Origin: JANPPS01 sp965246925
GTDB taxonomy: Bacteria > Pseudomonadota > Alphaproteobacteria > Acetobacterales > Acetobacteraceae
Assembly (NCBI GenBank): GCA_965246925.1
Contig: OZ251994.1
Location: forward strand, 3,658,001 to 3,722,000
Length of the DNA: 64,000 nt
Reading direction: 5' to 3'
A program made the translations under genes and the position numbers. This document shows positions 60,765-64,000 of the stretch, piece after piece; position 1 is the first letter of the stretch, and each line of letters opens with the position of its first letter. The notes beneath the pieces are model-generated. The model saw only the letters and a list, made by a program, of their open reading frames with translations, was not told the DNA's origin and searched no databases.

Positions 60765-61228
60765 CGGCCGACACAGTCCTCGACCTGTTCCGCGCCCGCG
60801 GCTGGATGCTAGCGACGGCCGAGAGCTGCACCGGCGGTGGCATCGCCGCCGCGCTGACCGCCATCGCCGGCAGCTCGGACGTCGTGGACCGCGGCTTCGT
60901 GACCTATAGCAACGCCGCCAAGACGGAGATGCTCGGCGTGCCCATCGCCTTGATCGAGACGCATGGCGCCGTCAGCGAGCCCGTGGCCGCCGCCATGGCC
61001 GACGGCGCGCTCGCCCGCTCCGCCGCCCACGCCGCAATATCCGTCACCGGCATCGCCGGGCCCGGCGGCGGCAGCCCCGATAAGCCAGTCGGCACCGTCT
61101 GCTTCGCCCTCGCCCGCCGCGATGCGTTCACAAAGACCCAGCGAATGGTATTCCCAGGTGACCGCACGGCAGTCCGGGAAGCCACTATTCAAGAAGCCCT
61201 GAAGCTATTCGGCGGCGCCGCCAAATAA
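60761..61228 (+). CDS. pncC: Nicotinamide-nucleotide amidohydrolase (CinA C-terminal type)
   Basis: NMN deamidase of 155 residues that recycles NMN to nicotinic acid mononucleotide. The signature ATAESCTGGGIAAALTAIAGSS opens the protein, and TGIAGPGGGSPDKPVGTVCFA is the second motif. The N-terminal MoCF domain of full CinA is absent, which is normal for PncC/YgaD. It ends just before the 12-bp hairpin at 61244. Confidence 0.93.
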   Translation: MTADTVLDLFRARGWMLATAESCTGGGIAAALTAIAGSSDVVDRGFVTYSNAAKTEMLGVPIALIETHGAVSEPVAAAMADGALARSAAHAAISVTGIAGPGGGSPDKPVGTVCFALARRDAFTKTQRMVFPGDRTAVREATIQEALKLFGGAAK

Positions 61229-61243
61229 CCTAGCCCACGCCGT

Positions 61244-61271
61244 AGGGTGGAATGCGCTTGCATTCCACCCT
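61244..61271. terminator. Hairpin/REP-like element between convergent genes
   Basis: AGGGTGGAATGC (61244-61255) pairs perfectly with GCATTCCACCCT (61260-61271) around GCTT. It resembles the dispersed GTAGGGTGGAATGC...CCACCC repeat of proteobacteria. It sits between pncC and the convergent EF-hand gene and can terminate both. Confidence 0.7.
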
Positions 61272-61289
61272 GGCGCACGCGACTGGTTG

Positions 61290-61817
61290 CTAGTGCGCCA
61301 TCTTCGCCGCGCGCGCCGCCTTGCTCTTTTGGCTGCGATACGCGTGCAGGTCGTCCATCGTCACATATCCCTTATGCGTGCTGTCGATCACGGCGAAGTT
61401 TTTTACCACCATGTTCCAGCCATGCGGCGGAGACGCCTGCGCCTGGGCCAGCGTCAAATGGCCGTCATGCGTGATGTTCGCTTCGTCAAACCGCTCCTGC
61501 TGCGTGCGGCGGTGACGCGGTGTGGCCGCTGTGCCCGCGGCGGCAGGCTGGGCAGGCGCCGCTATACCAGGGGCGGCCGGGGTAGTGGTAGCGCCCGGGC
61601 CTGGAGTCTGGCCCGTGGTGCTGGATGGCTGATTGCTCGGCACCGCGCTCTGCAACCGGCTCCGCAACGTCTGCGCCGGCGTCATCGGGGCGGCAGGCGC
61701 GGCCATTGGCGCACCCGACGGCGCACCAGTCGTGCCGGTCATGGGCGACACGGTTGTCTGGGCATAGGCCGAACCTATGAGGCTAAGCATGAGACCGGCC
61801 ACGAGGTATGTACGCAT
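61290..61817 (-). CDS. Secreted Ala/Pro-rich protein with degenerate EF-hand pair
   Basis: Protein of 175 residues. A signal peptide (MRTYLVAGLMLSLIGSAYA, cleavage after the A-x-A) is followed by an Ala/Pro/Thr-rich linker (20-100) and a C-terminal EF-hand-like pair: NITHDGHLTLAQ and DSTHKGYVTMDD. Loop positions 1, 3 and 5 are partly replaced (N, T, D and D, T, K), so Ca2+ affinity is doubtful. Similar EF-hand proteins are common in Acetobacteraceae-like genomes with unknown function. Confidence 0.78.
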   Translation of the reverse strand: MRTYLVAGLMLSLIGSAYAQTTVSPMTGTTGAPSGAPMAAPAAPMTPAQTLRSRLQSAVPSNQPSSTTGQTPGPGATTTPAAPGIAAPAQPAAAGTAATPRHRRTQQERFDEANITHDGHLTLAQAQASPPHGWNMVVKNFAVIDSTHKGYVTMDDLHAYRSQKSKAARAAKMAH

Positions 61818-61828
61818 TGTTACTCTCC

Positions 61829-62890
61829 CTAGTTCACAACCGCGTTACGCAGAGCGGTGGCAGCCTTTGCCACATCGGCCCGATTCACGTCCAGATGCGT
61901 ACACGCGCGAATGCGGTGCGGGCCCATCGCCAGCACCAGCACCCCGGCCGCGCGCGCCCGCGCCTCGATCTCGGCGGCGCTCAGCCCGGTCTCCTGCACA
62001 TCCATGAACACCAGGTTCGTCTCCGGCACCTCCACCCGGAAACCCAGCACCTGCGCCAGCCCCCGCGCCAGCTCCTTCGCCAGCGCATGGTCCTCCGCCA
62101 GCCGGTCCACGTGGTGATCCAGCGCATAAAGGCACGCGGCCGCGTTGATGCCGCCCTGCCGCAACGAGCCGCCCAGACGCTGCTTCCACTGCCACGCCCG
62201 GTCGATCACCGCCGCCGGCCCGGCCAGCACGGCCCCCAGCGGCGCACCCAGCCCCTTCGTGAAATCGAGCCATACCGTGTCATAGCCCGCCGCCATCTCT
62301 GCCGCGCCGACCCCGGACGCGACCGCCGCGTTCAACAGCCGGGCCCCGTCCATATGCGTCACCAGCCCATTCGCATGCGCCAGCGCCGCGACCTCGTTCA
62401 GCTGGTCCAGCGGCCAGACCGTGCCGCCCCCCAAATTGGCCGTCTGCTCTACCAGCACCATCCGCTGCGGCGGCGAATACCGGGACGGTCCACGCAACGC
62501 GGCGCCCAGCGTCGCGGCACTGAACTGCCCGCGCTCACCCGCCAGCGGTGACACGGACACGCCCGCCAGCGCCCAGGGCGCCCCACCCTCCGAACACGCG
62601 ATATGCGACAGCGGATGCGCCAAAATCTCCTCACCGGGCCGGCATTGGGTCAGGATGGCGATCTGGTTGCACATCGTCCCGGTCGGCAAGAACATCGCCG
62701 CCTCCTTGCCCAGCAGCGCCGCCATCCGGTCGCACAGCGTATGGATGGACGGGTCGGTCCCCTCCTGCTCGTCCCCGACCTCCGCCTCGATCATGAACTC
62801 CCGCATCGCCCGTGTGGGCTTGGTCTGCGTGTCGGAGAACAAGTTGACTGAGATGCTGCCCGCGTCGAACCGCGGCGGCGCGTAACCCAT
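61829..62890 (-). CDS. ltaE: Low-specificity L-threonine aldolase
   Basis: PLP enzyme of 353 residues that cleaves L-threonine or allo-threonine to glycine and acetaldehyde. NLFSDTQTKPTRAMRE, GDEQEGTDPSIHTLCDRMAALLGKEAAMFLPTGTMCN and the Schiff-base lysine in DFTKGLGAPLG are canonical. The MDGARL motif is present. The ATG overlaps the ratA stop by one base, so the two are coupled. A beta-eliminating lyase of the same fold is the alternative. Confidence 0.93.
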   Translation of the reverse strand: MGYAPPRFDAGSISVNLFSDTQTKPTRAMREFMIEAEVGDEQEGTDPSIHTLCDRMAALLGKEAAMFLPTGTMCNQIAILTQCRPGEEILAHPLSHIACSEGGAPWALAGVSVSPLAGERGQFSAATLGAALRGPSRYSPPQRMVLVEQTANLGGGTVWPLDQLNEVAALAHANGLVTHMDGARLLNAAVASGVGAAEMAAGYDTVWLDFTKGLGAPLGAVLAGPAAVIDRAWQWKQRLGGSLRQGGINAAACLYALDHHVDRLAEDHALAKELARGLAQVLGFRVEVPETNLVFMDVQETGLSAAEIEARARAAGVLVLAMGPHRIRACTHLDVNRADVAKAATALRNAVVN

Positions 62891-63372
62891 CAGCTCACCG
62901 CCGGCCGCGCCGCCGGCGGATGCACCGTCACGGTGGCGGACGGCGCGCCATAGATGTCCCGCGCCCGCTTCAAGAACGCATTCACCATCCGCCGCACCGC
63001 CTCATTAAATACCACGCCGATCGCCGACTGCAGCAGGCGGCTACGGAACTCGAAATCCACGAAGAACTTCACCTCGCACCCGCGTGGATTGGGCTCGAAA
63101 ATCCATTGATTGTTCAAATACCGGAACGGGCCGTTCTCGTACGCCACCTGCACTTGCTGCGGGCGGTCCAGCTTGACCCGGCTGGTGAACGACTCGCGGA
63201 ACGGGCCGAACCCGATCGTGAGGTCCGCCACCAGCTCCGTCTCGGTATGCGACCGCACGCGCGCACCCACGCACCACGGCAGGAACTGCGGATACTTCCC
63301 CACATCCGCCACCAGGTCGAACATCTGCTCCCGGCTATACGGCAGCACCTTGCGCTCGGCATGCGTCGGCAT
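62890..63372 (-). CDS. ratA: RatA / COQ10-type START-domain protein
   Basis: SRPBCC/START-like protein of 160 residues. RKVLPYSREQMFDLVADVGKYPQFLPWCVG and the F-x-x-R-L-N-x-x-W-x-F segment (here FRYLNNQWIFEP) match RatA/COQ10. In other bacteria the protein is linked to 70S subunit dissociation or ubiquinone function. The C-terminal tail (about 20 residues) is Pro/Ala-rich. It lies 3 bases after lipA on the same strand, a conserved alphaproteobacterial neighbourhood. Confidence 0.9.
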   Translation of the reverse strand: MPTHAERKVLPYSREQMFDLVADVGKYPQFLPWCVGARVRSHTETELVADLTIGFGPFRESFTSRVKLDRPQQVQVAYENGPFRYLNNQWIFEPNPRGCEVKFFVDFEFRSRLLQSAIGVVFNEAVRRMVNAFLKRARDIYGAPSATVTVHPPAARPAVS

Positions 63373-63375
63373 GGC

Positions 63376-64000
63376 TCAGGCCGCGATCCGCGCCAGCCGG
63401 GCCGCCTTCAGCGCCGCGAAATCCGTATCGGCGTGATACGAACTGCGCGTGAGCGGCGTGGCGCTGACCATCAGGAACCCCTTCGCCCGCGCCATGCTGG
63501 CATACTCCGCAAACTCGTCCGGCGGCACGAACCGGTCCACCGCCGCATGCTTGATTGTAGGCTGCAAATATTGACCGAGCGTTAAGAAATCCACGTCGGC
63601 GATGCGAAGATCGTCCATCACCTGCCCGATCTCCGCCCGCTCCTCACCCAGCCCTACCATGAGCCCCGACTTGGTGAAAATGGTAGGATCCACCGCCTTC
63701 ACCCGGTCCAGCAACCGCAACGATTGATAATACCGCGCCCCCGGCCGGATCGTCGGATACAGCCGCGGCACCGTCTCGAGGTTATGGTTGAACACGTCCG
63801 GACGCGCCGCCGCCACGACCTCGGCGCCGCCGGGCTTGCGCAGGAAATCGGGCGTCAGCACCTCGATCGTCGTCTGGGGCGCCGCCGCGCGCAGCGCCCG
63901 GATCACCTGCGCAAAGTGCTGCGCCCCGCCATCGGCCAAGTCATCCCGGTCCACGCTCGTGATCACCACATGCCGCAGCCCGAGCTTGGCCACCGCATCC
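63376..64000 (-). CDS. lipA: Lipoyl synthase, C-terminal part (runs off right edge)
   Basis: Radical SAM lipoyl synthase; about 208 C-terminal residues lie in the window and the N terminus with both [4Fe-4S] cysteine sets is outside. Recognisable: VVITSVDRDDLADGGAQHFA, the ETVPRLYPTIRPGA segment, TKSGLMVGLGEERAEI, DFLTLGQYLQPT and FVPPDEFAEYASMARAKGF. The C-terminal RSSYHAD motif with the conserved serine of LipA is present. It is followed by ratA after three bases. Confidence 0.95.
   Translation of the reverse strand, partial: DAVAKLGLRHVVITSVDRDDLADGGAQHFAQVIRALRAAAPQTTIEVLTPDFLRKPGGAEVVAAARPDVFNHNLETVPRLYPTIRPGARYYQSLRLLDRVKAVDPTIFTKSGLMVGLGEERAEIGQVMDDLRIADVDFLTLGQYLQPTIKHAAVDRFVPPDEFAEYASMARAKGFLMVSATPLTRSSYHADTDFAALKAARLARIAA

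Overview
The window is G+C-rich, densely packed bacterial chromosome. Gene content and order point to an alphaproteobacterium, probably Rhodospirillales/Acetobacteraceae-like: a ubiE-coaBC-dut block divergent from mutM - enoyl-CoA hydratase - rpsT - dnaA, an atpHAG run, a lytic transglycosylase / dapA-smpB block, and ltaE-ratA-lipA. The taxonomic call is an inference from synteny and family membership. No tRNA, rRNA, CRISPR array, complete insertion sequence or prophage was seen. No stretch longer than about 250 bases lacks a gene.

Layout. 1-4.5 kb: the N-terminal part of an allophanate hydrolase (cut by the left edge) and two tandem paralogous polytopic membrane proteins. 4.7-7.7 kb: atpH-atpA-atpG, with atpD and atpC not following. 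7.9-11.4 kb: a coiled-coil/zinc-ribbon membrane protein, an ArsR regulator with a CoxG-like protein divergent from a fatty-acid desaturase, and a decayed-looking ccdAB module. 11.4-16.5 kb: a dipeptide-type ABC transporter (dppBCDF without a binding protein) behind an AI-2E-family permease, interrupted by a nested inverted repeat. 16.5-21.4 kb: hyi, an XRE regulator, and an overlapping NUDIX-sseA-metC-hisI run. 21.4-24.5 kb: a NitT/TauT-type ABC transporter with a double permease. 24.5-30.7 kb: housekeeping block dut, coaBC, ubiE, mutM, enoyl-CoA hydratase, rpsT, dnaA. 30.7-36 kb: two MFS exporters, a K+ channel with RCK domains, and a TPR/glycosyltransferase protein.

35.9-46.9 kb, minus strand: a run of twelve genes, mostly overlapping or abutting: a molybdenum hydroxylase (small, large and FAD subunits), a conserved hypothetical, a GFA protein, a DadA-like oxidase, an RraA-like aldolase, a class II aldolase, two peptide-type ABC ATPases with a sugar acetyltransferase between them, and an iron alcohol dehydrogenase. 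47.1-52.8 kb: a LysR regulator divergent from a four-gene operon: a divergent SDR, a second RraA-like protein, a three-module MOSC / ferredoxin reductase / [2Fe-2S] fusion, and an amidase. These two blocks look like catabolic modules of unknown substrate and are the most interesting part of the window.

52.7-64 kb: folK, a family 5 uracil-DNA glycosylase, copA with an exported glutathione peroxidase, a CopZ-like chaperone, smpB, dapA, a lytic transglycosylase, pgpA, pncC (cinA C-terminal type), an EF-hand-like secreted protein, ltaE, ratA and the C-terminal part of lipA (cut by the right edge). Convergent pairs often share stop codons or overlap, and several convergent junctions carry palindromes or a GTAGGG-type repeat that supplies the stop codon.
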